A stretch of 64,000 bases of DNA, taken from positions 1 through 64,000 of the forward strand of contig CAZJRD010000011.1 in assembly GCA_964548365.1 (NCBI GenBank), read 5' to 3'. The notes beneath the pieces are model-generated. The model saw only the letters and a program-made list of their open reading frames with translations. It was not told where the DNA came from and searched no databases. The DNA is from B46-G9 sp964548365. GTDB lineage: Bacteria > Desulfobacterota > DSM-4660 > Desulfatiglandales > Desulfatiglandaceae. Below, piece by piece: positions 25,608 to 34,903 of the stretch. How positions within the stretch are numbered: the first letter of the stretch is position 1; every line of letters starts with the position of its first letter. The position numbers and the translations under genes are program-made.

Positions 25608-26087
25608 TCACCCATGAATAGCTTCTCCTGGAGCAGGTCTAGCTGAATTTTCCGGGGCGTGCACCATTCGCTTTAACGAAGCCTCAAGAGCACTGGAAGT
25701 GAAAGGCTTTCGTATAAAATCGCGGATACCTATCCCCCGAGCCCTGGTAATAACATCTTCGTTTCCATACGCGGTCACCAGGATCCTCTTTGCCTTTGGG
25801 CAAATCCCTCGAATTAACCGAAGAAATTCCAGCCCGTCCATGCCTGACAGCCGATAATCCGTTATGACAATATCGAATTCCTGCCCCTTTACGGCCTCCA
25901 TCCCTTCCTCTGCGGTCTCCAGGGCAAGAATATGGCATCCCTCTTCCTCGAAGTATAACCCCAGTGAATGCCTGATCCACTCATCATCATCGACGAGTAA
26001 TACTCTTAAATTTTTCAACTCAGAGAAAAAGTCCATCTCGCTGGTTTCTGGTAAGGTGGAATCTGCAATCTCAGTTAATTTTTTCAA
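25608..26087 (-). CDS. single-domain response regulator
   Basis: This CheY-like receiver has no output domain. The acidic pocket is VDDD, the phospho-acceptor Asp lies in VITDYRLSGMDG, the conserved Thr in VTAYG and Lys in IRKPF. A TTG start at 26087 has AGGGAG four bases upstream and gives 159 residues. The ATG at 26036 (MDFFSELKNL) is the alternative and would remove 17 residues. The homologous remnant at 42327-42485 is also open in the frame before this ATG, which favours the longer form. Its kinase is not in the window. Confidence 0.85.
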   Translation of the reverse strand: MKKLTEIADSTLPETSEMDFFSELKNLRVLLVDDDEWIRHSLGLYFEEEGCHILALETAEEGMEAVKGQEFDIVITDYRLSGMDGLEFLRLIRGICPKAKRILVTAYGNEDVITRARGIGIRDFIRKPFTSSALEASLKRMVHAPENSARPAPGEAIHG

Positions 26088-26111
26088 ACAACTCCCTACC
26101 AAACTTGATTT

Positions 26112-26127
26112 AGCATAAAATATGCCA
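26112..26127 (-). promoter_or_regulatory. sigma-54 promoter of the response regulator/STAS unit
   Basis: On the minus strand TGGCATATTTTATGCT has GG and GC separated by exactly 10 bp, the -24/-12 arrangement. The same element is conserved at 42488-42503. The predicted start lies a few bases before the AGGGAG ribosome site. Confidence 0.7.
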
Positions 26128-26206
26128 CCTTCATTTCGGAGGCTAATAACCATAAATACAAGGAGTTATATGAGCTGAGCTGACAGACAGGGCGGGTTAG
26201 AGGAGA

Positions 26207-26251
26207 GGAATTTCGAGAAATTCCAAAACGTCTTTTCCCAAAATTGAGAAA
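26207..26251. promoter_or_regulatory. two palindromes, candidate enhancer sites for the sigma-54 promoter
   Basis: GGAATTTCGAGAAATTCC (26207-26224) and TTTCCCAAAATTGAGAAA (26234-26251) are inverted repeats about 80-125 bp upstream of the -24 element, where NtrC-type activators bind. The second is conserved in the duplicate at about 42600-42617. The activator is not known. Confidence 0.5.
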
Positions 26252-26322
26252 CTGCGCGTAACTTGTGAAAATACCCACTTTTTGAGACAAACACTATCAA
26301 ATCCTAGCCGCCATTGAACACC

Positions 26323-27564
26323 TCACCGCTCTTCGGCTGATTGCAGAATGGCATGCAGCAGGGTGTTTGCGCCGGCTTCACAATCCTCCCAACTGGTGTT
26401 TTCCACCTCAACATGGCTGCGTCCCCCAATGCTCGGAACAAAAATCATGGCGGTGGGGCAGACCTGGTTCATATAGCTTGCATCGTGCCCGGCACCGCTA
26501 ACCATGTGTAGATTGGGGTAGCCCAACTGGTCGGCGGTATCCAGGATGCGCTCGACCAGTTTTTCATCAAAGGGTGAATGCTGGACTTTCCAGGTTTCTT
26601 CCATGGTTATTGGACAGCCCCTTCGTGCCGCAATCCCTTCAAAATCCTCGCGTAACACTTCCCACGCCTTCAGGGCATGATCGTCATCCCAGGAGCGAAT
26701 ATCCACGGTGAAGTGCACTTTGTCAGGAATGATGTTCCTGGAGTTTGGATAGTTCTCTATTTCCCCAACCGTTGCTACTAGATTGCCTCCCATATGTTCC
26801 GGGAGTTCATTGACCTTCAGAATCATTTCCGCTGCAGCGCACAGGGCATCATGCCGTCCTTCCATGGGCGTCGGCCCCACCTGGTTTGCCTCCCCCTTCA
26901 GATTGACATCATACCAGTGCAGACAGACGATTCCTTTTGGCGCCCCTATGACTCTTCCTTCCGTTTCCAGGATTGGGCCCTGTTCGATGTGATATTCATA
27001 GTAACAGTGAACCGGCCATTTTTCACACTTTGCCTCTTCCTTGTAACCGATACGGATCAATTCCCCTTCAAACCTTCTGCCGTCTATATCGGTTCTACTA
27101 TAGACCCAGTCTCTCTGCAGAGCGCCCGTCCAGACGCCCGATCCCACCATGGCCGGAGAAAACCGGGAGCCCTCTTCGTTCGTCCAGTCCACAATAACGA
27201 TTGGACGTTCGGTCACAACCTGGTTTTCATGCAAGGTTCTCAATACTTCAAGGGTACCCATGACCCCGAGGATGCCGTCGAACCGACCGCCGCTCGGCTG
27301 AGAATCCATGTGCGACCCGCTCATGACCGGAGATAGGCTGTTGTTTCTGCCTGGTCGACTACCAAAGATATTTCCCATCTCATCTATGGTCACATGGAGT
27401 TCCAGGTCATTGAGCCAGGTAATAAGAAGATCCCTGGCCTCCTTGTCCTCGTCGGATAGGGCCAATCTGTGCACCCCCTCGCCCGGGGTTGCCCCGATTT
27501 TTGCCATGCGTTCCAGGCTTTCCCGGAGCCTTTTGCCGTTGACTCTCAACTCCTTGATTTGCAA
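26323..27564 (-). CDS. M20-family amidase (N-carbamoyl-L-amino-acid hydrolase/allantoate amidohydrolase type)
   Basis: This zinc or manganese hydrolase cleaves carbamoyl or related amides from amino acids. SGSHMDSQPSGGRFDGILGV carries the metal His/Asp, DWTNEEGSRF the catalytic Glu and YHIEQGPILE the usual dimer-interface motif. A TTG at 27564 follows AGGGAGAAATAGA and gives 413 residues, the family size. The ATG at 27666 would overlap the thiolase by 64 bp. It is the last gene of the catabolic cluster. Specificity (carbamoyl-beta-amino acid, carbamoyl-amino acid or ureide) cannot be decided. Confidence 0.87.
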   Translation of the reverse strand: MQIKELRVNGKRLRESLERMAKIGATPGEGVHRLALSDEDKEARDLLITWLNDLELHVTIDEMGNIFGSRPGRNNSLSPVMSGSHMDSQPSGGRFDGILGVMGTLEVLRTLHENQVVTERPIVIVDWTNEEGSRFSPAMVGSGVWTGALQRDWVYSRTDIDGRRFEGELIRIGYKEEAKCEKWPVHCYYEYHIEQGPILETEGRVIGAPKGIVCLHWYDVNLKGEANQVGPTPMEGRHDALCAAAEMILKVNELPEHMGGNLVATVGEIENYPNSRNIIPDKVHFTVDIRSWDDDHALKAWEVLREDFEGIAARRGCPITMEETWKVQHSPFDEKLVERILDTADQLGYPNLHMVSGAGHDASYMNQVCPTAMIFVPSIGGRSHVEVENTSWEDCEAGANTLLHAILQSAEER

Positions 27565-27602
27565 TCTATTTCTCCCTGTGGCAGATTCTCCGAAATTGGG
27601 GC

Positions 27603-28805
27603 TCAGGAGCACCACTCGATAATCGTCGCGACGCCCTGCCCCCCTCCGACGCAGGCTGCTGCACAACCATAACGGCCATTTTTTTCCTCAAGGATCCGGG
27701 CAAGCGTCCCGACTAACCTGATCCCGGTGGCGCCCATGGGATGACCGATGGCGATTCCACCTCCTTTGATATTGACCCTTTCCGGATCAATCCCCAATTC
27801 CTCAATACAGTTCAGCACGACCACGCTGAAGGCCTCGTTGATCTCCCAAAAATCCATGTCCTTGACCTGAACATTTCCCTTTTCCAGTGCCATCTGAATA
27901 GCCGGAACCGGTCCTGCTCCCATGATAGTCGGGTCCACCCCGGCAAACCCGATGGACCGAATGGCAGCAAGAGGTCTGATCCCCTTGCTCTCGGCTGTCT
28001 TTCGGGACATGAGTACCATGGCGCCGGCACCAGCATTGAGAGGAGACGAGTTTCCCGCCGTGATGACCCCATCCTCAAGGAACACGGGCTTCAGTCTTGC
28101 CATATCATCCATTGAAACCCTCTCACGGACCGCCTGGTCGCGATCCACCGTCATCATAGTCCCATTAGCCTGCTCGGCCTCAATGGGGAGTATCTCACCT
28201 TCAAAAAAACCTTCCTTCCTTGCCCTGGAGGCCAGTTGATGGGAACGTATTCCCCATCTGTCAAAATCCTCACGCGAAAAAGAAGTTTGGGAAGCAAGTT
28301 TTTCAGCCGTGAGCCCCATATTCATCGTCACTTCCATATCCCAGTGGTTGTAACTGGTTTCCGAATACAGGCGTGGATTGAGCGAGATAACCTCCTTCTC
28401 AAACAAGGTGGGTCCCATGGGGACACGCGTCATATGCTCCATCCCGCATGCCAGCACAATGTCAGCGAACCCGGTGGCAATCTCCATGAATCCCACGTGA
28501 ACAGCCGCCATGCTGGACCCGCACTGCTGGTCAAAGAATTTGGCGGGTGTCTTCTCCGAGAGATTGGCCAGGAACAGGGGCGTTCTTCCCCCATAGGTCC
28601 ACTGCTCACTCACGCCCATTGCAGAGCCCACGAGGAAATCGTTGATTTCATCAGGATAGATTTCCACCCTGCCGAGGAGTTCCGGTATGAGCCTCCCGAG
28701 CAGATCATCGGCCCTCAATTTGTGAAACCAGTCCTTGGCCGGATCACCCGGCTTGGATTTCGACTGGGCTGTCCTCAAATAGCCCGCGATGACAACTTCA
28801 TTCAT
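27603..28805 (-). CDS. thiolase family protein (acetyl-CoA C-acyltransferase)
   Basis: This 400-residue enzyme cleaves 3-oxoacyl-CoA with CoA, or performs the reverse condensation. The nucleophile Cys lies in QQCGSSMAAVH. NEAFSVVVLN, GGGIAIGHPMGATGIR and CAAACVGGGQGVA are the catalytic C-terminal motifs. In this cluster it follows a CoA-transferase that would activate a 3-oxo acid, so thiolytic release of acetyl-CoA is the likely direction. It lies between two M20 hydrolases on the same strand, 42 bp after the upstream gene. Confidence 0.93.
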   Translation of the reverse strand: MNEVVIAGYLRTAQSKSKPGDPAKDWFHKLRADDLLGRLIPELLGRVEIYPDEINDFLVGSAMGVSEQWTYGGRTPLFLANLSEKTPAKFFDQQCGSSMAAVHVGFMEIATGFADIVLACGMEHMTRVPMGPTLFEKEVISLNPRLYSETSYNHWDMEVTMNMGLTAEKLASQTSFSREDFDRWGIRSHQLASRARKEGFFEGEILPIEAEQANGTMMTVDRDQAVRERVSMDDMARLKPVFLEDGVITAGNSSPLNAGAGAMVLMSRKTAESKGIRPLAAIRSIGFAGVDPTIMGAGPVPAIQMALEKGNVQVKDMDFWEINEAFSVVVLNCIEELGIDPERVNIKGGGIAIGHPMGATGIRLVGTLARILEEKNGRYGCAAACVGGGQGVATIIEWCS

Positions 28806-28847
28806 TTTTCTTTCTCCTCCATTCCGTTGAACGGCCAGGAAGTTATC

Positions 28848-30122
28848 CTATTCCACAAGGCCACACCAGCGCGATATGAAGAGGGCATATGCTTTCGCAA
28901 CATGGACGATGCTCTCAATATTGACCCGCTCGTTTGCCGCATGGATGTTTTCGGCCACCGGTCCGTAGCAGGTGGCTTGGCCGGACCCGAACAGGGTGAA
29001 GACCCTGAGATCCGTCGTACAAGTGGCGATATATTCCCTCGCATCCTCCCCTGTGAGCGCCCTGTGGCATGCATTCAGGGCAGAAAAAGCAGGGAGGTCA
29101 AGAGCCAGGCTGTGACCCTCGGACCGGAATCCATAAAAATCGATCAGGGGCGGGTTCTCTGAAAGCCAGGGGTCTCTTTTCGCGGCGTTCTCTACGGTCT
29201 CGATAATGCGCGCACAAATTTGCTCATAGGAGACGCCCGGGAAAAAAGAAAGCCTGCCATGGAATTCGGCGGTGGCCGGAACGGTGGAGGGCCAGTCACC
29301 CCCTTTGAAGATCCCGATATTCAGGTTCAGGGGATGCACCATGTCTTGATACTCGGGTGGGACATCAGAGAGGTTGAGTTCCGCTTCCAGTTGTCGCAGC
29401 GCATCGATAACATGATAACTTTTTTCAATGGCATTGGTACCCGATCGCGCGGACTGCACGTGAACCGGGACACCCCGGACGGAGACCTTGAACCAGAGGA
29501 CCCCCAACTGGGCGGTGAGAATGGTAGGCCCGAAGGGTTCCGGGATCAGTACAGCCTCGGCGTCGTATCCGGCTTCCAGGCACGCCAGGGCCCCGTTCCC
29601 GCAGCATTCCTCTTCTATCACCGCTTCAATGCTTACAGGTGCTTTCAATCCGAATCCCGCCTTTTCCACGGCGTGGACTGCATAGGTCATGGCCGCAACA
29701 CCTGATTTCATATCCCCTGATCCGCGGCCATACAGCCAGCCGTTATTGACTATCGGGTCAAAAGGATCGTCACTCCAGAATTCCAGGGGTTCAGGGCTCA
29801 CCACATCCAGGTGTCCGTTGAAAAGAAGACTATGTCCTCCCTCCGCATCCGCTTCCCGGACCGCCACCACGTTCTTGCGGCCTTCATATCCCCAAGGCAC
29901 CGGTGCAAATCCCGGATGTCCCGCAAGCGTTGCCGGGACAATGGGAACGGTGACCGGTTGAAAGGAAAGCCTTTTGAATTCTTCCTCTGCCACCTTTACG
30001 GCCGATGCCTCGTTCCCGAGGGTGCTGGGTTCCCGTACCAGCCTACAGGCGTAGTCGAGCAGGTCGTCAGACAGGTGATCTACTGTCTCTATCAGCTTTT
30101 TTTCCTGTTTATTCTCCAGCAT
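28848..30122 (-). CDS. M20-family deacylase (ArgE/DapE-like)
   Basis: This 424-residue metallohydrolase probably removes an acyl group from an N-acyl amino acid. Metal and catalytic motifs are LLFNGHLDVVSPEP, YGRGSGDMKSGVAAM and VIEEECCGNGAL. ATYGP-like sequence near the C-terminus (ATCYGPVAENIHAANERV) carries the last metal ligand region. GAAGGGAGAGACAGCGT precedes the ATG. It is separated from the CoA-transferase genes by the structured repeat at 30171-30360, so transcription must pass through that element. Confidence 0.88.
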   Translation of the reverse strand: MLENKQEKKLIETVDHLSDDLLDYACRLVREPSTLGNEASAVKVAEEEFKRLSFQPVTVPIVPATLAGHPGFAPVPWGYEGRKNVVAVREADAEGGHSLLFNGHLDVVSPEPLEFWSDDPFDPIVNNGWLYGRGSGDMKSGVAAMTYAVHAVEKAGFGLKAPVSIEAVIEEECCGNGALACLEAGYDAEAVLIPEPFGPTILTAQLGVLWFKVSVRGVPVHVQSARSGTNAIEKSYHVIDALRQLEAELNLSDVPPEYQDMVHPLNLNIGIFKGGDWPSTVPATAEFHGRLSFFPGVSYEQICARIIETVENAAKRDPWLSENPPLIDFYGFRSEGHSLALDLPAFSALNACHRALTGEDAREYIATCTTDLRVFTLFGSGQATCYGPVAENIHAANERVNIESIVHVAKAYALFISRWCGLVE

Positions 30123-30170
30123 ACGCTGTCTCTCCCTTCGGACTGAATCTCCCGCCCTCCTATGTGCTAC

Positions 30171-30360
30171 CGCCCAGGGAGGAAGCCTTTTCTTAAGTGA
30201 CTGGTGAGAGGGTGCCGTCTTTTCGTGACTTACCAGTGGGGGAACCCGCAGCTCGACGAAGTCGAGAATGCGGAGGGGGTATAGCTATCCCACGCTGGTA
30301 AGTCGCAGAAAAGACCAGCCCGGAGCCTCGAAACGCTAGAAAAGGCTCCCTTCTTGGGCG
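30171..30360. repeat. structured repeat element, copy 2
   Basis: This 190-bp copy of the 16677-16860 element has the same orientation relative to the flanking minus-strand genes. Outer pairs are CGCCCA/TGGGCG and AGCCTTTTCT/AGAAAAGGCT. The inner stem is GACTTACCAG (30227-30236) with CTGGTAAGTC (30295-30304). The apical stem CTCGAC/GTCGAG replaces the different pairs of copy 1. The 30361-30447 stretch before the CoA-transferase stop shows nothing else. Confidence 0.75.
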
Positions 30361-30447
30361 TCAACCTTCAACTGATCTCACTATTCCAGATCCCGGATGA
30401 CAGAGGCTGTCCGGGTCCGCCGCCAGAGGTGGGGGATTCAGTTATAC

Positions 30448-31149
30448 TTAGAATCGGGGAAGGTCTTGTTGCGGGACGACCAGCGGCGCCTCCGTCTTTC
30501 GAATCACTTCATCCAGATCCACACCCTCGGCGATTTCCCGCAGCACCAACCCCTCCGGCGTCACGTCGATCACGGCAAGTTCGGTGATGATGGTGTCTAC
30601 GCACCCTTTGGCAGTGAGTGGCAATGTACATTCCCTGAGTATTTTCGGGCGTCCATTTCGATCGGTGTGGGTTGAGGTGACAATCAGCCTCCTGGATTTT
30701 TGGGCCAGTTCCATGCCCCCTCCAATACCGGGAGAAAATTTCCCTGGAATGATCCAGTTGGCCAAATCACCGCTTTCGGACACCTCCAGGGTACCCAGAA
30801 AGGCCAGATCCAGACGCCCACCCCGGACGAGTGCGAATGACAACGCACTGTCGAAAAAAGAGGCCTCTTTCATCAATGAAACATAGTTCCCCCCGGCGTC
30901 GATGAGGTTGCGGTCCTCTGTTCCGGGCCGGCACCTCGGACCCATGCCTAGGATCCCGTTCTCCGAGTGGATAAAAACGGGTTTGTCGTCGGGGAGGTAC
31001 TTGGGGATGAGGGTCGGGATACCGATCCCCAGGTTTATGACCTGTCCCGCCGCTATTTCCTCTGCCGCACGCTGTGCGATCTTCTCTTTATAGGGCGTGA
31101 TGTTCCAGTACCCCGTATTCGGATGTGATCTCTTCCATGACCACCACAT
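30448..31149 (-). CDS. 3-oxoacid CoA-transferase subunit B
   Basis: This is the beta subunit of a family I CoA-transferase (succinyl-CoA:3-oxoacid or 3-oxoadipate type). The catalytic Glu lies in IHSENGILGMGP, and VINLGIGIPTLIPKYL and GGGMELAQKS are family segments. The start is uncertain. The homologous region begins near TPYKEKIAQRA, and the nearest in-frame ATG (31149) overlaps subunit A by 62 bp with no good ribosome site, so a rare start codon closer in is possible. It pairs with subunit A. Confidence 0.88.
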   Translation of the reverse strand: MWWSWKRSHPNTGYWNITPYKEKIAQRAAEEIAAGQVINLGIGIPTLIPKYLPDDKPVFIHSENGILGMGPRCRPGTEDRNLIDAGGNYVSLMKEASFFDSALSFALVRGGRLDLAFLGTLEVSESGDLANWIIPGKFSPGIGGGMELAQKSRRLIVTSTHTDRNGRPKILRECTLPLTAKGCVDTIITELAVIDVTPEGLVLREIAEGVDLDEVIRKTEAPLVVPQQDLPRF

Positions 31150-31783
31150 GGTCCACGAAGGCGCCGGGCGTGTGCACATGCTCGGGGTCCAGGTCACCCG
31201 TGTCCACGATCGCTTCAACTTCCGCGATCACAGTGTCTGCCGCAGTAGCCATGAGAGGATTGAAATTCCGCGCGCTCTTCTGATAGACCAGGTTCCCAAA
31301 ATCGTCTGCCATGAAGGCATGGATGAAGGCCACATCCGCTCTCAAGGCCGGTTCAACAAGGGCCCGTTGTCCCTCGATCTCAATACACTGTTTCTCATTT
31401 TCAAGAATCGTGTCCAGGCCGATATCCGTCAGGATACCCATCAGGCCCGCCCCGCCGGCCCTGATTTTCTCGGCCAGGATACCCTGGGGGTAAAACTCCA
31501 CATCGATTTCATTGCGGTTCATCATGCCGATGACCGTCGCGTTCAGGCCCAGGTGTGAGCAGATCAGCTTTCGTGCCCGTCCCGCCTCAATGAGCCTGGA
31601 AAGTCCCATCCCGTCTTCATTGGCCTCATTTTTAATCAAGGTCAACCCCCGCGTTCCCTTTCCCAGGAGTCCGTTGATGAGGGTAAAGGGCGTACCCGGG
31701 ACACCAAATCCGCCGACCATAACGCGATCGCCGTCGCGGACACGTTCGAGTGCCTTTTCAATAGATGTACGCTTATCAATCAC
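31088..31783 (-). CDS. 3-oxoacid CoA-transferase subunit A
   Basis: This is the alpha subunit (231 residues), with the CoA-binding glycine motif VMVGGFGVPGTPFTLI near residue 22 and EFYPQGILAEKIRAGGAGL further on. With subunit B it would transfer CoA from a donor such as succinyl-CoA or acetyl-CoA onto an oxo acid. This fits between the aminotransferase (which can create the oxo acid) and the thiolase (which can cleave it). The substrate is inferred from context only. Confidence 0.92.
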   Translation of the reverse strand: MIDKRTSIEKALERVRDGDRVMVGGFGVPGTPFTLINGLLGKGTRGLTLIKNEANEDGMGLSRLIEAGRARKLICSHLGLNATVIGMMNRNEIDVEFYPQGILAEKIRAGGAGLMGILTDIGLDTILENEKQCIEIEGQRALVEPALRADVAFIHAFMADDFGNLVYQKSARNFNPLMATAADTVIAEVEAIVDTGDLDPEHVHTPGAFVDHVVVMEEITSEYGVLEHHAL

Positions 31784-31868
31784 TCTTCCCTCGCCAACGC
31801 TGTTCGTCCATGGATTTCCGGAGATTCACCGCCCGCTTCGCTCAAGACGCAAAGACCGCAAAGTTTTT

Positions 31869-33200
31869 TCACAGCTTGTTCATGGTTCGCTTCAATGCCC
31901 GATCCAGACGATCAAGGATCTCGCCCACCTGATCCTTCTTCACGATTAATGGCGGTGCAACCAGGACGTGATCTCCTGACAGCCCATTGATGGGCCTGCG
32001 CGGATAGATAATGAGACCCTCTTCATAGGCCATATCCGTGAGGAGCAAATTCACTTCCTTTTCAATGGGAAACGGCTCTCGGGTATCTCGATCCTTTACC
32101 AGTTCCACCGCGAGGAGGAGCCCTTTTCCCCTGACCTGGCCGATCATCTCGTAGCGTTCTGCAAAATCCTTCAGCCCGGCCTTGAGAAGCCGTCCCATCT
32201 CAGCGGCATTTTCCGAGAGGTGTTCCTTCGTGATGACTCTAAACACCTCGAGACCTACCGCGCAAGCCATGGGATTTCCCGCATAGGTATGACCGTGGGC
32301 AAAGCCCCCTTTACTTACCACTTCATCCACTGTATCGTCGCGCACCATGATCGCTCCCAACGGGTAGTAGCCGGAGGCCATCCCCTTGGACAGCGCCACG
32401 ATATCCGCCTCGATATCCCAATGTTCATAGGCAAAGAGCTTCCCGGTCCTGCCGAATCCGGTCATCACCTCATCAAGGATCAAGAATATGCCGTACTTCC
32501 TGCACGTTTTCTGGATAACCGAAAAATAATCCTCTGGAGGAACCAACGCGCCGATGCTGGCGCCGACTATGGGTTCAACCACGAAGGCGGCAACGTTCTC
32601 CGGTCCCTGTTCCAGGATGGTCGTTTCGAGGGCCCTCGCGCATTCCAGGTCACAGTGCGGATATTCCTTGTGAAACGCGCAACGGTAGCAATAGGGGGCC
32701 GGGATCTTCGGGTAGGTCCGTATCATGGGCCTGAAAGGGATTTCGAGCGGGGCATAGGAAGTAAGCGCCAGGGCTCCCAGGGTGCTGCCATGGTAAGAGG
32801 GAACACGGCTGATGAACAGATAACGGGAGCCTTCCCCCCTGTTGTAGAAATACTGACGGCAGAGTTTCATGGCCGATTCCACGGCCTCGGAACCACCGGA
32901 CACATAAAAGACCCTATTTAGATGCGGGGCTGAATATTCGACCAACTCCGTGGCAAGGCGGACCGCAGGCTCATTCTCAAACTGGGTGCGATAGGCAAAG
33001 AAGGTTTCATGGGCCTGCTCAGCAATCGCGTTCGCGATTTTCGGATTGCCATATCCGATGTTGCAGATTACGGCACCGGAACATGCATCAATATATTCCT
33101 TCCCCGTATGATCCCACATATATATGCCCTCCGCCTTCTTTATGAAGGGCAATTTCTTTCGTGTTTGATAGAAGAGGTACTCCCTGTTCAAATCTTCCAA
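31869..33200 (-). CDS. class III PLP aminotransferase
   Basis: This is a 443-residue omega/beta-amino acid type transaminase. FLILDEVMTGFGRTGKLFAY carries the PLP-nitrogen Asp, and the Schiff-base Lys lies in ALSKGMASGYYPLGA. The set SGGSEAVESAMKL and YHGSTLGAL binds phosphate and substrate. Such enzymes act on 4-aminobutyrate, beta-alanine, 3-amino acids or diamines with pyruvate or 2-oxoglutarate as acceptor. Beside a 3-oxoacid CoA-transferase a beta-amino acid substrate is attractive but unproven. Confidence 0.92.
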   Translation of the reverse strand: MEDLNREYLFYQTRKKLPFIKKAEGIYMWDHTGKEYIDACSGAVICNIGYGNPKIANAIAEQAHETFFAYRTQFENEPAVRLATELVEYSAPHLNRVFYVSGGSEAVESAMKLCRQYFYNRGEGSRYLFISRVPSYHGSTLGALALTSYAPLEIPFRPMIRTYPKIPAPYCYRCAFHKEYPHCDLECARALETTILEQGPENVAAFVVEPIVGASIGALVPPEDYFSVIQKTCRKYGIFLILDEVMTGFGRTGKLFAYEHWDIEADIVALSKGMASGYYPLGAIMVRDDTVDEVVSKGGFAHGHTYAGNPMACAVGLEVFRVITKEHLSENAAEMGRLLKAGLKDFAERYEMIGQVRGKGLLLAVELVKDRDTREPFPIEKEVNLLLTDMAYEEGLIIYPRRPINGLSGDHVLVAPPLIVKKDQVGEILDRLDRALKRTMNKL

Positions 33201-33262
33201 TGATTTTCCCTTTCCCGAGATAATTGATTGTTGCTCAACGGAAGCCGCATCCGTCTGCCGGC

Positions 33263-34903
33263 CTATGATCGTTGAAAGACAATTCTCCCGTCAAAGATCG
33301 TTACATCCACCTTCGTCTCAATGATTTTCATAGGGTCAATGGCGTAAATATTTCTGTCCAGGACAACCATGTCAGCATATTTGCCCGGCGTAATGCTTCC
33401 CATTCTATCATCTACCCCGTAACACATGGCGGGTACAATGGTATACCCTCTCACTGCTTCCTCAACGCTGATCCTCTGGGAGGGATACCACCCTCCGCTC
33501 GGCGTGCCGTCTCTCCTCTGCCGGGTCACTGCAGCGTGAATACCTGCAAGGGGACTCGGATCACAGACCGGTGCATCGGAACTGAAAACAACACTTATGC
33601 CGGAATCAAGTAAATCACGGTAGGGATACGTCCACTTTCCCCGTGCTCCCACCGACTCGTCGATCATGGCTATATCCAGAACCAGGTTATGGGGCTGTAC
33701 ACAGGCCACGATATCCAATGCAGCCAGGCGGGCCAGGTCCTCGGGCCGTATCATCTGGACATGTTCTATTCGATGTGAGACTGTTGGACCGGGAGCAGCC
33801 GCTCCACCTGCACCTTTGCGTTGCTTTCTTAGACCTTCGAAGACTGTTATGAGCTCCCGGTTTGCCCGCTCTCCAATGGAATGGATGGCAACGGCAAGTC
33901 CAGCCCGGTCCGCCTGTTGAAGGCATCTCTCCAATTGATCCATCGGGGTCAAAGGCATGCCACAGTCGGCATCCAGATACGGTTCCAGCATCCATGCGGT
34001 GCGGGCACCCATGCCTCCGTCCGCGAAGTACTTGACGTGCCCGATCCGCAGGTAGTCGTCGCCGAAACCTGTTCTGAGTCCCAGGGAAACCGCCTCCTCA
34101 AGACGCTCCCCCGGAATGCTCACCCAACACCGCAATTCCAGCGCGTCAGCACTCCTCAGGCGCTGCCAGGTATTGAAAGCAGGTGCGCCTTCCTCTCCCC
34201 CCATTAACCGGATGTCTTCCAGTCCGGTAAGTCCCAGAGAATGGAACGTATGGATACCGTCCTGCATGGCCGCATATATCTCGCCATCGTCCGGAGGAGG
34301 GATGACGGCCCTGACCAGGTTCGAGGCAAATTCCCGGAGAATACCATTGGGCCTCGCCGAGGCGTCCCGGGCAATAACCCCATCAGGAGGATCCGGGGTG
34401 TCGTCGGTAATGTGGGTCAGTTCAAGTGCAAGGGAGTTGACGGACGCCAGATGCAGATCACAGCGCCAAAGGGCCACAGGATTCGCTGGAGCGGCCCTGT
34501 CCAGGTCGCCCCGCATGGGCATTCGATGCTCCGCCCAGTCGGCCTCGTTCCATCCCTGCCCCAGAATCCACTTCCCGGGTTCCGCGGTTTCCGCGGCCGC
34601 GGAAACACGATCGAGGAGTTCGCGCAATGACCGGACGTCGGCCAACATCAATTGCCGTCTCCCCAGTGCCCACGTATAGTAATGAAAATGAGAGTCCATC
34701 ATCCCTGGCAGGCAAAGCCTTCCACCAAGGTCGATTACCTCGGAATCCGGACCGGCCAGCGATTGTATCTCTTCGTCATTGCCCGTTGCCAATACGCGCC
34801 CGCCACCGATAGCCACTGCTTGGACCAAGGGCTTTCTTGTGTCCTGGGTTCGTATGGTGCCGTTTATCAGGATCGTTTCGGGAGCGCAAGCATCCTGCTT
34901 CAT
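33263..34903 (-). CDS. amidohydrolase (YtcJ-like)
   Basis: This 546-residue metal-dependent hydrolase belongs to the amidohydrolase superfamily. It has GMMDSHFHYY (HxH metal motif), AVAIHSIGERANRE, VSHRIEHVQMI and VFSSDAPVCDPSPLAGIHAA. YtcJ-like proteins hydrolyse N-acyl or cyclic amide compounds, mostly uncharacterised. Its ATG overlaps the stop of the racemase-family gene (ATGA), so the two are translationally coupled. It could open or deacylate the compound imported by the adjacent ABC transporter. Confidence 0.88.
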   Translation of the reverse strand: MKQDACAPETILINGTIRTQDTRKPLVQAVAIGGGRVLATGNDEEIQSLAGPDSEVIDLGGRLCLPGMMDSHFHYYTWALGRRQLMLADVRSLRELLDRVSAAAETAEPGKWILGQGWNEADWAEHRMPMRGDLDRAAPANPVALWRCDLHLASVNSLALELTHITDDTPDPPDGVIARDASARPNGILREFASNLVRAVIPPPDDGEIYAAMQDGIHTFHSLGLTGLEDIRLMGGEEGAPAFNTWQRLRSADALELRCWVSIPGERLEEAVSLGLRTGFGDDYLRIGHVKYFADGGMGARTAWMLEPYLDADCGMPLTPMDQLERCLQQADRAGLAVAIHSIGERANRELITVFEGLRKQRKGAGGAAAPGPTVSHRIEHVQMIRPEDLARLAALDIVACVQPHNLVLDIAMIDESVGARGKWTYPYRDLLDSGISVVFSSDAPVCDPSPLAGIHAAVTRQRRDGTPSGGWYPSQRISVEEAVRGYTIVPAMCYGVDDRMGSITPGKYADMVVLDRNIYAIDPMKIIETKVDVTIFDGRIVFQRS

